A stretch of 64,000 bases of DNA, from NCBI GenBank assembly GCA_009363875.1, contig CM018698.1, forward strand, positions 56,380,567 to 56,444,566, written 5' to 3'. The position numbers were made by a program, and so were the translations under genes. Each line of letters starts with the position of its first letter. Position 1 is the first letter of the stretch. Origin of the DNA: Mikania micrantha. Its lineage: Eukaryota > Streptophyta > Magnoliopsida > Asterales > Asteraceae. This document shows, in pieces, positions 1 to 11,466 of the stretch. Below the pieces are notes generated by a model. The model did not search any database. It had not been told where the DNA came from and worked only from the letters and a program-made list of their open reading frames with translations.

Positions 1-1
1 T

Positions 2-127
2 CTTTTCTACCGGCGTCTTAAGACGCCCTTAGACGCCCAATTTAGACACCTTTAGACGACCAATGTGAGATTTAAGCCGGTGTCTAAATTGGGCGTCTAA
101 GGACGTCTTAAGACGCCGGTAGAAAAG
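2..127. repeat. Near-perfect 49-bp inverted repeat (hairpin)
   Basis: Arms at 2-50 and 79-127 are reverse complements with about one mismatch, separated by a 28-bp spacer. Blocks such as GTCTTAAGAC and TTAGACGCCCAATTTAGACA recur in and just after it (to about 235), so it may be one end of a larger DNA transposon whose remainder is left of the window. No TSD could be set. Confidence 0.75.
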
Positions 128-318
128 GGGTCTTAAGACACCCATTTAGACCCCGACAAAGCCGCCGACATGTGGGCCCGCATGTTTTTAAAAAGTACCA
201 AAAAAGGGCGTCTAAAGTACGTTAAAGGAGTGTCTTAGGGACCCTTTTTTGATTGATTATTTTGGTAATTGTTTGGTCAACTTTGATTATATTGGTAATT
301 TTCCCTTCTTATACCATG

Positions 319-369
<51 letters not shown>

Positions 370-374
<5 letters not shown>

Positions 375-763
375 AGGAGTGAATAATAACCCTCATTAAT
401 TGCGGTAACCCATTAACCCTGGCAAAAAACGCTCAAATCGCAAAATTTTTTTTTTCATGGTTTTTTTTATGCAAAAATAGGGGGGGCTCCTTTTTTAATC
501 GTTCGCTAATTCACAAGCGTTAAAAAGTTATACGAAATGTAAGTTTGCGTTACACTGCGACACTTAAATAAATGTTCGCAGTGTAACGCAAACTTACATT
601 TCGTATAACTTTTTAACGCTTGTGAATTAGCGAACGATTAAAAAAGGAGCCCCCCCTATTTTTGCATAAAAAAAACCATGAAAAAAAAAAATTTGCGATT
701 TGAGCGTTTTTTGCCAGGGTTAATGGGTTACCGCAATTAATGAGGGTTATTATATGATCCCTT

Positions 764-766
<3 letters not shown>
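370..766. mobile_element. Foldback MITE-like element inside a (TA)n tract
   Basis: The whole unit is one long inverted repeat. The left arm starts GGGTAAGGAGTGAATAATAA and the right arm ends TTATATGATCCCTTCCC; the arms meet around 560-580 at GCAGTGTAACGC / GCGTTACACTGC. It is bounded by (TA)n tracts at 322-369 and 767-802, so it sits inside or created a TA microsatellite. It has no ORF. Related architecture with different sequence occurs at 6358-6740 and 47608-48000. Confidence 0.8.
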
Positions 767-802
<36 letters not shown>

Positions 803-804
<2 letters not shown>

Positions 805-1060
805 ATTGTGATTAAATTATAACCCTTCCTTAGAACAATAAGCCATTAACTCTAAACATCAAATCTGAAGGTGACACATGGCATTATTCAAAAAATTTGA
901 TGAGGGGTAGATTAGTAATTTGTTTTATGTACTAACTTACCCCCTCTTTTTTTATACATCCATAACTTTTTTATAGTATAATATTTTTTTATGAAAATTG
1001 CACCATTTTACTCGTCTTATTTTTCTCTTTAATTCCGTTATAGTCTTGACTAGGTTTTTT
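803..1060. repeat. Partial foldback-type element abutting the (TA)n tract
   Basis: Directly after the (TA)n tract the sequence GGATTGTGATTAAATTATAA followed by an AACCCTTCCTTAG block has the same terminal logic as the neighbouring foldback elements (TATATAGG, then an AATAACCC-like motif), but no matching second arm is visible. It is probably one arm of a different family. The right limit is uncertain. Confidence 0.35.
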
Positions 1061-1239
1061 AATTTTTTTTCCGGATGTTTGTATTTACACCAATGTAAAA
1101 TGTATAAAAATAACAAATTATTTGTAACGAGTTGTAACGAATTGGGGTTTACATTGTTGTATAATAATTAGGGGTTACGTTAAAGAGCGTAAACGAGCCA
1201 AGCCGATCCCGAACTCGTTAATTACGTTAAATTCTTGAC

Positions 1240-1327
1240 TGGCATTCTTATCATTCTGTCCCATTTTCAGTTTAAGTCCAGGCATTGGGATGACCGGATC
1301 TCTCAAACTATGGCTCTGATATCAACT
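1240..1327 (-). mobile_element. Leader and PBS remnant of a second gypsy element, adjoining the outer side of the LTR
   Basis: Read on the minus strand this is the start of a gypsy internal region. It matches the leader of the right-hand gypsy element (about 63790-63872) block by block, including CCCATTTTCAGTTTAAGTC and CTCTCAAACTATGGCTCTGA. The primer-binding site (1312-1324, minus TGATATCAGAGCC) differs by one base from the initiator-tRNA-Met PBS. A leader and PBS on the outer (left) side of the LTR at 1328 means this LTR also served as 5' LTR of another element extending left, which is truncated near 1240. Confidence 0.7.
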
Positions 1328-3358
1328 TGAGAGGCCCCAAATCCCGGGAGTCCCCTCGGTTGGCAAACATAAAGCCCATAGTCTTTAACCATATTCACAT
1401 TATTATAGCAGCGGAAATTAAGGTGTCAACATGAAATATTATACAGATTTAAACAAACGTTTACACATAACCCACGTCTCTATAGTTCTATAACATAGCC
1501 AGATTATGCCAGGGTAGTCCTCAACGTATGCCACGAGCCATCCTGTTATCATTTCTTAAACTATTCAACCTATTAGGCATGTAAAACAAGTCAGCTTTAT
1601 GCTGGTGAGTTCTAGGTTAAACTTTTAAATAAATCTTTCGCCATTCATATCATCAGATAACATAATTCAATACATAACATACATGTCATCATATCATAAA
1701 TCACGCGGTGCAGAAACTTTAGCCTGAACTGTTGACCGAAGTCAGCATGCTTGTGCAGCAAAAGACTCTATGACTATCAACCCGCAGCTGATAACTCATA
1801 CATGCATAAGATTTCCTCAACTGGCGACACAAAGTCGACAGGCTTGTGTTTCCACAAGACTCTTTAACTATCAACCGAAGTTGACAGCTCATACCGGTAC
1901 AAGACTTCTTGACACACACCATTCATACATAACATGGTTTAAATCATTTAAACCATCATAAACATAAACACTTTACAGCATCGTAGTGCTCAAATTCTGC
2001 CCAACCGCAGCCGGGGCTTCAAAACCATATTCTATGCTCGACCTCGGCCGAGACTTTGAAAAATCATTTCTTTCTCAACCGCAGTTGAAACTTAAAACAT
2101 TCTTTACCTGAAAACATTCTTTACTTTAACATATTCTTTTATCTGACCGTAGTCAGGTGAAACAATTATTTTCATAAAATAACTTTATAACATGCATAAC
2201 AGCCCAAAATGATAAAACCTTTAAAATGGGGCTACAAAGAACTCACCTGAGCTTAGTAAAGCACAATTTGCTAGCCTTTCTTCTTTCCTTACTTTTTCAC
2301 TTCAGAATGATATCCTATTAATATGGATATATTATCATGATTATAACCTTATCATGAAAATTTATGATGACCGCTCGAAACTTCGGCATGTCATAACTTT
2401 CATTCGGAGCTTTATTTCAAAATTTCGCTTACACTCATTTTGACCATTTTTATCTCTACAATCTTGTTTTGCTTAAAGATTACTTATTTGATCGGCTTAG
2501 ACAAGCGTATTCTCATACCCATTCATATCACTCATAATTGCCTAAAACATTACATGAACTTTACTTGTTTCTTTTCTCAGCTCTAACCATACACACAACC
2601 CTTAGATTATATAAATGTTCACACAGATTTTATGATCGCATAACATATAGTCACACCAAACCAAAACTCTATCTAAGCATGGTGTTGGTCTCTTTAATCA
2701 ATCAATACTAAACTAAAACGAGATGAGAATCATAAACACATACCTTAAACGATCGACCTATTCTTCTTGATTCTTCTTTGCTCGTAACACATAGAAGTTG
2801 ATCAGAAAATTTCTAAACGAGAGCTTGAGAATATAATCTACAGTATGTATGCTCAAACTTATCTAAAAGAGTTGACGTGGATAACTTCAATTCCTTCGAA
2901 TTTTCTTCCGGACTATGTAATGCATTTTAGGCCACAAATTTCAATTTGACATAAATCCATATGTTGACTTTCATTTGATGAGTTAATTTGAATTTACACT
3001 TAGGGCCCTTGCACTTTAGGGTCCTATTTTTAAAACCCCCTTCTACTTTGCTCACATATTTTTAATATTCACGAGCCTATATCTTGTTCATACTTTATCG
3101 TATAACAGTCCCGCTTATATTAATCTGATCGTAATTACTTCAGGATTGTTCATAAAAATTTCGAACCCAAACGGTCACAGAAATTTTGCACGTTATCAAT
3201 AGGCTTTATAACGTGTCCATACATTATCCGATATTTTTAACGTTTATATCATTTGGATCGTAATTACTTTACGAACGTTTATATAAATTTTGAACATAAA
3301 CGGTTACTGAAATTTTTTGCTCGTTTATTATTAGGTTGCCAAATTTCCGGTTGTTACA
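1328..3358 (-). mobile_element. LTR of a Ty3/gypsy chromovirus (about 2.0 kb)
   Basis: It starts TGAGAGGCCCC and ends TTGTTACA on the plus strand, the TG...CA ends expected of an LTR in minus orientation. It shares blocks with the LTR at 57582-60609, such as GCTGGTGAGTTCTAG and CAACCGCAG/TTGACAG motifs, so both belong to one family. A polypurine tract follows its right end, which makes it the 3' LTR of the pol remnant to its right. Small ORFs inside it are not genes. Confidence 0.8.
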
Positions 3359-3374
3359 AATCTACCCTCCTTAC
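3359..3374 (-). promoter_or_regulatory. Polypurine tract of the left gypsy element
   Basis: The minus-strand purine-rich sequence TAAGGAGGGTAGATT lies immediately beside the LTR end. The same tract is at 60610-60625 in the second gypsy element. It would prime plus-strand DNA synthesis. Confidence 0.75.
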
Positions 3375-3398
3375 AATATGTTTAGTCCTCGAAACCTG

Positions 3399-6176
3399 TT
3401 ACGTTTCAAACAAATGTGGGTAGAGTCGTTTCATCTCGTCTTCAGTCTCCCATGTAGCCTCAGATCCTTTTCGGTGCTTCCATTGAACCTTAACTTGTCT
3501 AATCGTCTTGTTACGTAATTGTTTTTCTTTTGTGTCAACAATTGCCACCGGTTCTTCTATGTAGTTTAGCTTTTCATCAACTTCGATATCATTTAACGGC
3601 ACATATGATACATCATCTGCTAGACATTTTCTCAAGTGTGAAACGTGAAATGTCGGATGAATTCCACTTAATTCATCTGGAAGATCTAATCGGTAGGCTG
3701 CCTTACTGACCCGTGCCATTATTCGAAAAGGTCCAATAAATCTCGGACTCAACTTTCCTCTTTTCCTGAATCGAATAACTCATTTCCATGGTGAAACTTT
3801 TAACAGTACTTGATCACCTACCTCAAACTCTATTGGTCTCCGTCTTTTATCAGTATAGGACTTCTGTCGATCCTGTGCAGCTTTCATTCGTGCTCTAACT
3901 AGCTGGAGCTTTTCAGTCAAATCAATTACTGCAGCTTTACTTCCCACTTCTTTCTCTCCTACTCCTCCCCAACACACAGGTTTCCTACAACGTCGTCCGT
4001 ACAATGCCTCGTATGGTGGCATGCCAATACTAGCATGATAGCTGTTGTTGTATGAGAATTCCACCAATGGTAAATGATCATCCCAGCTACCACCAAAATC
4101 AATAATACAAGCTCTCAGCATATTCTCTAAGGTTTGGATAGTCCTTTCAGACTGTCCATCTGTTTGAGCATGATATGCAGTGCTGATATTGAGTCTTGTA
4201 CCCATCGATTCATGAAACTGTTTCCAGAATCTTGAAACAAATCGTGTGTCACGATCGGACACTATAGAAACTGGAACTCTATGTCTTGTAATTATTTCTT
4301 TCACGAATAATTCGGACAGTTTCTCTGATGTATAAGTCTCACGTATATGCAAGAAATGAGCACTTTTCGTTAATCGGTCTACAATCACCCAAATAGTATC
4401 ATGACGTTTCGCCGTGAGAGGCAACTTGGTAATAAACTCCATGGTGATTTGTTCCCACTTCCATTCTGGGACTTCTAGAGGTTGCACATTAACCATAAGG
4501 TTTCTGATGTTCAGCTTTTACTTGCGCACATGTCAAACATTTGTTTACGTACTGCATTACATTAAACTTCATACCTGGCCACCAATAATCCTTTCGGAGG
4601 TCTTCATACATTTTTGTTGCACCAGGATGAATAGAATAACGTGACTTATGTGCTTCGTCTAGAATCCTTGACCTGATGTCCCCGTTTCGTGGAACCCACA
4701 TTCGACCAAATCGGATCTTAACACCAAATTCATTTTCTTCTAGATTCTTAACTTGACCAAAAATTCTTTCGAACCCAACATTGTCTTCCTTTAGTCCTTC
4801 CTTCTGTGCATCCTTGAGCTCATTCAGAAAATCTGGTGTTATCACCAAACTGTAAGACTTAATCCGTATAGCAGGGTGTTCTGTCTTGCGATTTAAAGCA
4901 TCAGCCACTACATTTGCCTTTCCCGGGTGGTACAAGATCTCACAGTCATAATCCTTTAGCTGCTCAAGCCATCTTCTTTGTCTCATATTCAAATCTTTCT
5001 GTTCAAAGAAGTATTTTAGGCTTTTATGATCCGTGTAAATTGTACATTTGACTCCATATAGATAATGCCTCCAAATTTTTAAAGCAAATACCACAGCAAC
5101 CAATTCCAAATCATGTGTTGGATAATTAGCCTCGTGACTTTTCAATTGTCTTGAGGCATACGCTGTTACCTTTCCCCTTTGCATAAGTACACAACCCAAG
5201 CCCAGATAAGACACATCTGAGTATACAACCATGTCTTCATTACCATCCGGCAGTGCCAAAATAGGAGCTTCGGTTAATCTCTTCTTTAGTTCTTCAAAAG
5301 CTTAGACCTGAGTTGGACCCCAATCATATTTTACTTCTTTCCTAGTCAATTTCGTCAATGGTGTAGCAATCCTAGAGAAATCCTGAACAAATCTTCTGTA
5401 GTAACCTACTAATCCGAGAAAGCTACGAACTTCCGTTGGTGTTTTCGGAGGATTCCATTTCATTACTGCTTCTACTTTAGCTGGGTCCACCATTACGCCT
5501 TCTGGACTAATAACATGACCTAGGAACTGCACTTCTCGTAACCAAAAGGCACATTTGGAGAACTTAGCATAAAGCTTTTCTCTTCTTAGCATTTCAAGTA
5601 CTTCCCGGATATGACACGCATGATCACCTTCATTCTTTGAGTATATTAAGATGTCGTCAATGAACACAATCACTGATCGGTCTAACATGGGTCTGCACAC
5701 CCGATTCATCAAATCCATAAACGCTGCAGGAGCGTTAGTTAACCCAAAAGACATTACAAGGAACTCATAATGTCCATAACGTGTGCGAAATGTTGTCATT
5801 GGAATGTCTTGTTCTCTCACCTTTAGTTGATGATATCCTGATCTGAGATCGATTTTAGAAAACCAACTTGCCCCTTGTAATTGGTCAAATAGATCATCAA
5901 TTCTTGGTAACGGATACTTATTCTTTATCGTGAGCTTGTTCAATTATCTATAATCAATGCAAATTCTCATACTTCCGTCCTTTTTCTTAACAAACAACAC
6001 TGGTGCACCCCAAGGTTACACACTCGATCGTATAAAACCTTTGTCTAGAAGGTCTTGTAGTTGGGTCATTAATTCTTTCATCTCTGTTGGAGCCAGACGG
6101 TACGGTGCCTTGGCGACCGGTTGAGCTCCTGGCACCACATCAATTTGGAATTCGATTTCCCGATCAGGTGGAATTC
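3399..6176 (-). pseudogene. pol: Degenerate Ty3/gypsy chromovirus pol (RT-RNase H-integrase-chromodomain)
   Basis: Reading right to left: the linker before RT (about 6176-5990), RT with FIDDILIYS, RNase H (VVYSDVSYLGLGCVLMQ), integrase zinc finger and catalytic core (about 4750-3900, with IVSDRDTRF and TDGQSERTIQ), and a C-terminal chromodomain-like stretch (VQWKHRKGSEATWETEDEM) ending MKRLYPHLFET. The reading is broken by in-frame stops at about 6016-6018, 5944-5946, 5302-5304 and 3780-3782, and by a frameshift near 4489-4496. Protease and gag are absent because similarity stops near 6176. The chromodomain points to the Tekay-like chromovirus group, which is my family assignment. It cannot make a working polyprotein. 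Confidence 0.9.
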
Positions 6177-6179
6177 ATG

Positions 6180-6310
6180 GCACCACATCAAGTACATTAT
6201 TATATTATAGTTAAATATTAACCATTAGATCAACATCTTGTAATTTGATCATTAAATATGGTGAGGTTATTGGGTTATTGATGAATCTTAAGGTTAACAA
6301 TAGAACACTT

Positions 6311-6313
<3 letters not shown>
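6180..6313. repeat. AT-rich half-element beside a (TA)n tract
   Basis: This short stretch ends AATAGAACACTTCCC directly at the TA microsatellite (6314-6357) and contains GTTATTGGGTTATTG, matching the terminal motif of the foldback element at 6358-6740. It looks like one arm of a related foldback copy that truncates the gypsy pol on its right. A direct repeat of CACCACATCAA (6134 and 6181) marks the junction. Confidence 0.4.
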
Positions 6314-6357
<44 letters not shown>

Positions 6358-6360
<3 letters not shown>

Positions 6361-6740
6361 AAGTGTTCAAATAATAACCCACTCTTAAAGCAATAACCCA
6401 ATAACTTTGCCAAGATGAAGCCGAATCTTGAATTTTTTTTTTGAACATCATTGTAACACAATTAGAACACTATGTTCTTTTATGAGTTTGTGAAAATTCA
6501 TAACCGTTTAAGAGATATCATCGTTGTAAGTTTTTGATTTACAGCACTGTAACTGTTTTTGTCAAAAACTTACAACGATGATATCTCTTAAACGGTTATG
6601 AATTTTCACAAACTCATAAAAAAACATAGTGTTTTAATTGTGTTACAATGATGTTCAAAAAAAAATTCAAGATTCGGCTTCATTTCGGCAAAGTTATTGG
6701 GTTATTGCTTTAAGAGTGGGTTATTATTTGATCTCAATCC
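6358..6740. mobile_element. Foldback MITE-like element, second family, in (TA)n
   Basis: A long inverted repeat: left arm GGGAAGTGTTCAAATAATAA through CCAATAACTTTGCCAAGATG, right arm its reverse complement ending TTATTTGATCTCAATCC. The centre is near 6545-6560, with ACTTACAACGATGATATCTC in both senses. It is flanked by (TA)n at 6314-6357 and 6741-6761. A one-armed relative lies at about 47370-47549. It is non-coding. Confidence 0.8.
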
Positions 6741-6761
6741 TATATATATATATATATATAT

Positions 6762-8500
6762 CTTCTAAACAATGTATTAGGAGAAGTTTCTAAGTAACTC
6801 TTTCTATATAAAACAAATACAGCTATTGCTTAGATTCTCATAAGCAATTCGAACTCAAATCTAACTTCAAGTATTATGCTAATAGGTTAATAAAATTAAT
6901 AATATAATTTTTTTTATAATGGGTAGTTCGGGGCGACCCTGAGAATTGGGGTGCCCTGGTCGACTGAAAAAAATGTCTCTTAGTGAATTCGAATATGAAA
7001 GAAAGGATATTCAAAAAAGCTGAAACTATTAATATAGAAAACTGAACTGTTTACATAACCAAAAAAAAGAACATAATTCTGAATTCGATTTCAGTTTGGT
7101 TCCTAACTGTATCCGAATTTCGGTTTCGGTTCAGTTATAGGATCCAAAAATTTTTTGAATTCGCTTTATTTGATTATCCGATTAAAGCGAATCCATATTT
7201 AAACTTGTTATCTTTATAATATATAAGCTTGAATTTGGTTTTGTTTGGATCGGTTTATTCGGTTTTTAATTTGTCTATTCTTTTGAATTTGGTTTAGTCA
7301 GGTTTTTAATCAGTTAAGTGATGGTTTGACTTATTATAATTAATACTAAACTTGATTTTACATTGGATTTAAATTATTAGTTGGGCATTTTCAACTTAGT
7401 TTTATTAATTAACACTTCGAAATTAAAATTTTAATGGGACGATTGCAAAATTTTACGAGGGACGATCAGGATTTGAACATATGTATACTACTAAAACTTT
7501 TTTCAAGGTGAGCTGCTACCTCCTTTAGGCATCATGTAGGTACGCCACTAGCATATACTCTCACTTCCTCTGTCCGTATAACTTGTTTCTTTGTGATCAG
7601 CTTATCCTTGCTTGTCTTTAGCAAGATTTTGAGATAATTGTCAGCACTAGGACCTATTTTTGTTTCCTAGATTGGATTTTACTCCTTGCTATCTTCATAT
7701 CTTTACTTTCATAAGCGTGTGTGTATTTCCATGGTAGACTCTCATTAGCCTCATTATTCATCTTTATAAACTTGTCTACATATATATGTTATACGTGTAA
7801 TTATTTTGTATATGACAGGGCTACACCCCTTTGACCCTTTAACATAAATTTTTTATGTTGTTGCAGCTCGAATCTATTCTTGGGATAGCAAGGCACCACT
7901 TAACTCGACTCCTGGACCAGATTTAGTTGTAGTAACATCGTGTAACCACAAATTAACAACGTCATTCTTGATTTCGGAACTGTTCGCCCTCCCAACTCTG
8001 GTTTACACTCCATACGTACTTTGAACCAAGAACAAGATGACTAATATCTTCATATTCCCATGTCTATTTCTTTGGAATATCTTTAGGGTTACAAGTTGAG
8101 GTATATAAATTAAACATCAATGGACAGCCAAGCAACCCATGATTCAATGTCGCGATGCACCATGAGCAAGGAGTTGCATGAGCATTTCTTGTATTGTGCT
8201 TGACTATTATAAAGGTTTTATAGAATATTTTAATTATGGTGGATTAAGCTTTAGAACTTGTACATTCATAATCTTTTTCGGCTTTCTATCCATTTCCAAA
8301 TTAGCTACTAACAAACAAAAACTAAAAATACGCATCAAATCTCACCTCAATAGTAGGGTCTAGAAAGAATAGAACAGGAATAAAACCTCATATGTATTTA
8401 TGAGAAAGAGAGGTTGTTTCTATAGCGACATCTGACTGATCAGATTCTTAAGTAGCTGCTAGCTACCTATTAAAGGGCAAAGGGGGACTAGAGCTATTGA
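6762..8500. other. Non-coding spacer, no recognised gene
   Basis: AT-rich sequence without a convincing ORF or terminal repeats. It holds low-complexity runs rich in GGTTTNGTTTNG (7080-7330) and a short higher-GC patch near 6919-6970 (GGGCGACCCTGAGAATTGGG). The 61-codon ORF at 8178-8363 is not recognisable. Confidence 0.5.
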
Positions 8501-8547
8501 TCGCAAAAACTTTCTTAGAGGCTACTTAAAGAAGAGTGATTTGAAGA

Positions 8548-9297
8548 ATGGGTTTAAGTGGGAAAAGATTTTCCAAGTCGATGTCAAATGCAATGGGAAT
8601 GTCTTTTATGGACTCTTTAGCTGACCTCTTGATCATAGCCCCTGAGTTCATCAAGAGCTGTGAGTTACAAGAAGGTGAATGGGGTGCGGTGGGATCCATC
8701 GTAAACACGAACTATGCACTTGGTAAAAACATACTCAAGAATATTTTTCATATAAATTTTACATTTTATGGCATTTTTGGTCATTTTGAAAACGTTATTT
8801 ACACACCTTAGGAAAACAATTTTATAATAGAATTTTACTTTTTATTAATGGTTAAAATTACATGTGAAACTTAAGATTTTTAGGGTAAAAACTTCATAAA
8901 ATCAATTTAATTTCAACTACCGATTAAAATATGTTGAGATTAAAGACATACTTTAGATTTGAGATTTTGGTTTAAACGTTAAAGGTTAAATATTTTATTA
9001 GTGTGTGAATCTAGCTAGCTGATAATTTTTTTTAAGGTTTGATATAATAAACTGATAACGTTTAAGGTTCACGAGGGAGATTTGCTGACGATTTACAAAA
9101 GCTTTAAAGTTCATCTTCATGTCAATGGAACCGACGATAAGATCACGGTTACATGGACCTTCGTTTACGACAAGCCGAACGACGATATCCCTGACCCAGA
9201 TTCACTTGCTGAGGCAGTTCAGAATGTGACCAAATATGTTGAAACTCGCTTGAACCTGGATTTAGTCGCTAATATAAAAATTCCTCAGCTTCAGTAA
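8548..9297 (+). pseudogene. MLP-like (major latex protein / Bet v 1 superfamily) gene, damaged
   Basis: Two exon-like pieces match the MLP branch of the Bet v 1 fold, small cytosolic proteins with a hydrophobic ligand cavity. Piece 1 (8548 to about 8722) encodes MGLSGK..., then CELQEGEWGAVGSI, the family's 'HEGEWG' block. Piece 2 (about 9046-9297) encodes TFKVHEGDLLTIYKSFKVHL, then VTWTFVYDKPNDDIPDP and ends at TAA 9295-9297. The intron lies where the family has its single intron (ALG, donor GTAAAA at 8723). The start of exon 2, about 20-25 residues with the family's K-x-V-A-K-E-x-I-E region, is missing; extending piece 2 upstream quickly meets a stop, and no splice pair restores it cleanly. 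I read it as a pseudogene. The first 45 residues also diverge from the family norm. It could still give a short product. Confidence 0.6.
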
Positions 9298-9878
9298 TCA
9301 CAGTTATGCTGTTAAAGTTGACGCCAATAAAAATGGTTTGCTTGCACTTGGAATAAGTTATATGTTACAAGTGTGTACTTTCAATTTCAGTTGTATGAAG
9401 GCTGTCAACTAATATAATAATGGTTTGCTTGTACTTATTTTAAGTTATAAGTGTGTACTTCATTTCTAAAAAAACCAAAAAAAAAACAAATATGTGTGTG
9501 TATATGCATATATGTATATATTACCATTCAAAAATTCAATAATATATAAACCTTGTATTTTTATTTTTCAATTTCATAATACCAAAAGCCAGTGTGAATG
9601 ATTGAAAGTTTCAAATTTATCAAATGCATACCAAAATCCCAAATGGTTGTTACTTAATGTATAGGCTCAAGACTATTTTGGGTATTTTTTAGGCTAAATA
9701 TTTTTAGGTTTACGTAGAAAAACCAAAAAAGTCGAAACCCAAACGGGTTTTAAAAACCGAAAAACAGAACCCAAACATGTTTAAAAACCAAAATTTTGGT
9801 TTTAGGTTGGAGTAAACTAAAGTTGACCCATGCATACCCCTCCATTTAAGTGTGTTTATTAGCTAGAAATACGGTGGT
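9298..9878. other. 3' flank of the MLP-like gene, AT-rich spacer
   Basis: Contains two copies of a TATAATAATGGTTTGCTTG-type stretch near 9330 and 9415 and an A-rich tract, but no gene. The host sequence ends at GGT (9876-9878), the target-site copy of the CACTA element. Confidence 0.4.
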
Positions 9879-11463
9879 CACTGCAAGAAAAACTTCCAAT
9901 AGGGGCAACGCCTTTAGCGGCGACGGCCGTGCGGATCCGACCCCCTACGCATCTGGCCGTTAAATTTATCTTTCATCTGACGGCTAGGGTTTTATTAGCA
10001 TTAGCGGCAACGCCAATAGCGTCGACGGTCGCCGCTAAAAGTGGATTTAGGTGTTGAAAATTCCCTCCATCCCCATTTCCCACCCATTCGCAAGTTCTTT
10101 TGCAGATTGATGTTCCCGGCCGCTCCCCGCGTTGCCTGCCGCCGTCTTGCAGCTTCTGGCCGCCGTCTACCTGCCAAGCGTTGTTGTGTGCCGACTGACC
10201 GACCGCTCACCTCGTCGTGCTGATTTCCAGCCGTCTCCGACCAACCTCTACCGGCCACCGCTCACGTATCTTTAGCAAAGGTGAGGTTTCTCTTTTGTTT
10301 TCGACTGACCACCGGTTATCCAAAAACCACCACCGTTAGCTGGTTTTCCCCCTTTTTTTGGCTGATTAGTTCTTAAAGGATTATTGCTGCCATGTTTCTT
10401 GCTGTTCGTTGAAAGAAGAAGATTAGATTATTGCTCCAACATGATTCTAGTTAAACAAAATATAATTATCTTATGCAAAGAAAATCATTTCTTGCTGCTA
10501 TGTTCTTTTTGACTTTAAGATCGGGATCGATGAAAAGCAATCTATTTAAAAAATACCATTATTTTCACCTAAGATTTTGTATTTCAAAGATTGAAAAGGG
10601 CTTGCTGTTATGGTTTGCATCTTGTATATCTACAATATATAGATTGATGGATTTCATTGTTTGACATCATGACTCTACTAATGAGAGAAGATATTCTTTC
10701 TGAGGATGTTGCTCGATTTTACATGGCTGAGAGTATCTTGGCCATTCACTCTATTCACCAGCATAACTACATACACAGGAATTATATTGTATTTTTTTTT
10801 TTTAATAAAACATATTCTGTTGGTTCAAGTGATCATTTGAATGCAGAATGAATATACATTGAATTGAAGCATGTGAACATCTTTTTACTTGTAGGGACAT
10901 AAAACCAGACAACCTGATACTTGACCGAAATGGCCATCTAAAGTTGTCTGATTTTGGCTTGTGTAAGCCCATAGAAAGTAAATTTTCATCAATATTGTTA
11001 AATGATGAAACATCTAGCACTTCTGTTTTGAAGTCTTTGCTTTCTAATTTATTATGTTTCTTTTAGGCACACCCATGGTTTAAGGGGGGTGAAGTGGGAT
11101 ATGCTGTATGAAATGGAAGCTGCCTACAAACCCATTGTCACTGGAGAACTTGATACTCAGAATTTTGAGAAGTTCCCATAAGTAAGTGCTTTAATTTCTA
11201 ATGAATATTTAGTGATTATATAAGATAATGGTTTAAACGGCCAAAATTGATCAATAGTGGCGACACCTTTAGCAGCGACACAGGACCTTTAGCGGCGGCA
11301 GGCATTAACGGCGACACATTAGCGGTGATTTTTGATCAATACCGACGTTTTAATAGCGGCGATTTATTAGCGGCGATTTGTCGCCGCTAATACCAATAGC
11401 GGTGATTTTCAGGACCTTTAGTGGCGATTTTTGTCGCCGCTAAAGGTGTCTTTTCCTGTAGTG
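9879..11463. mobile_element. Non-autonomous CACTA (En/Spm-type) transposon, 1585 bp
   Basis: It begins CACTGCAAGAAAA and ends TTTTCCTGTAGTG, imperfect terminal inverted repeats with the CACTA-superfamily signature. Both sides carry the 3-bp target duplication GGT (9876-9878, 11464-11466). Subterminal repeats with the core TTAGCGGCGA / TCGCCGCTAA occur near both ends (9910-10040; 11260-11450), as expected for transposase-binding arrays. No transposase is encoded; the interior carries protein-kinase exons. An upstream GC-rich stretch (about 10070-10270) may be a captured promoter or leader. Confidence 0.88.
10663..11181 (+). pseudogene. Captured NDR-type (AGC) protein kinase exons inside the CACTA element
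   Basis: Three exon-like blocks match plant NDR/LATS-type Ser/Thr kinases. Block 1 (10663-10778) encodes DIMTLLMRED...YIHR, before the catalytic loop. Block 2 (10895-10977) encodes DIKPDNLILDRNGHLKLSDF, including the catalytic-loop D/N and the DFG motif. Block 3 (11067-11181) matches the HPWFKG...MEAA C-terminal region. Acceptors (GTAG, TTTTAG) are kept. The donor after block 1 reads AG/GA instead of AG/GT, block 3 has an extra G in a G-run (about 11080-11086) that shifts frame, and exons for the activation segment to the end of the catalytic domain are missing. This is a transduplicated fragment, not a working kinase. Confidence 0.85.
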
Positions 11464-11466
11464 GGT

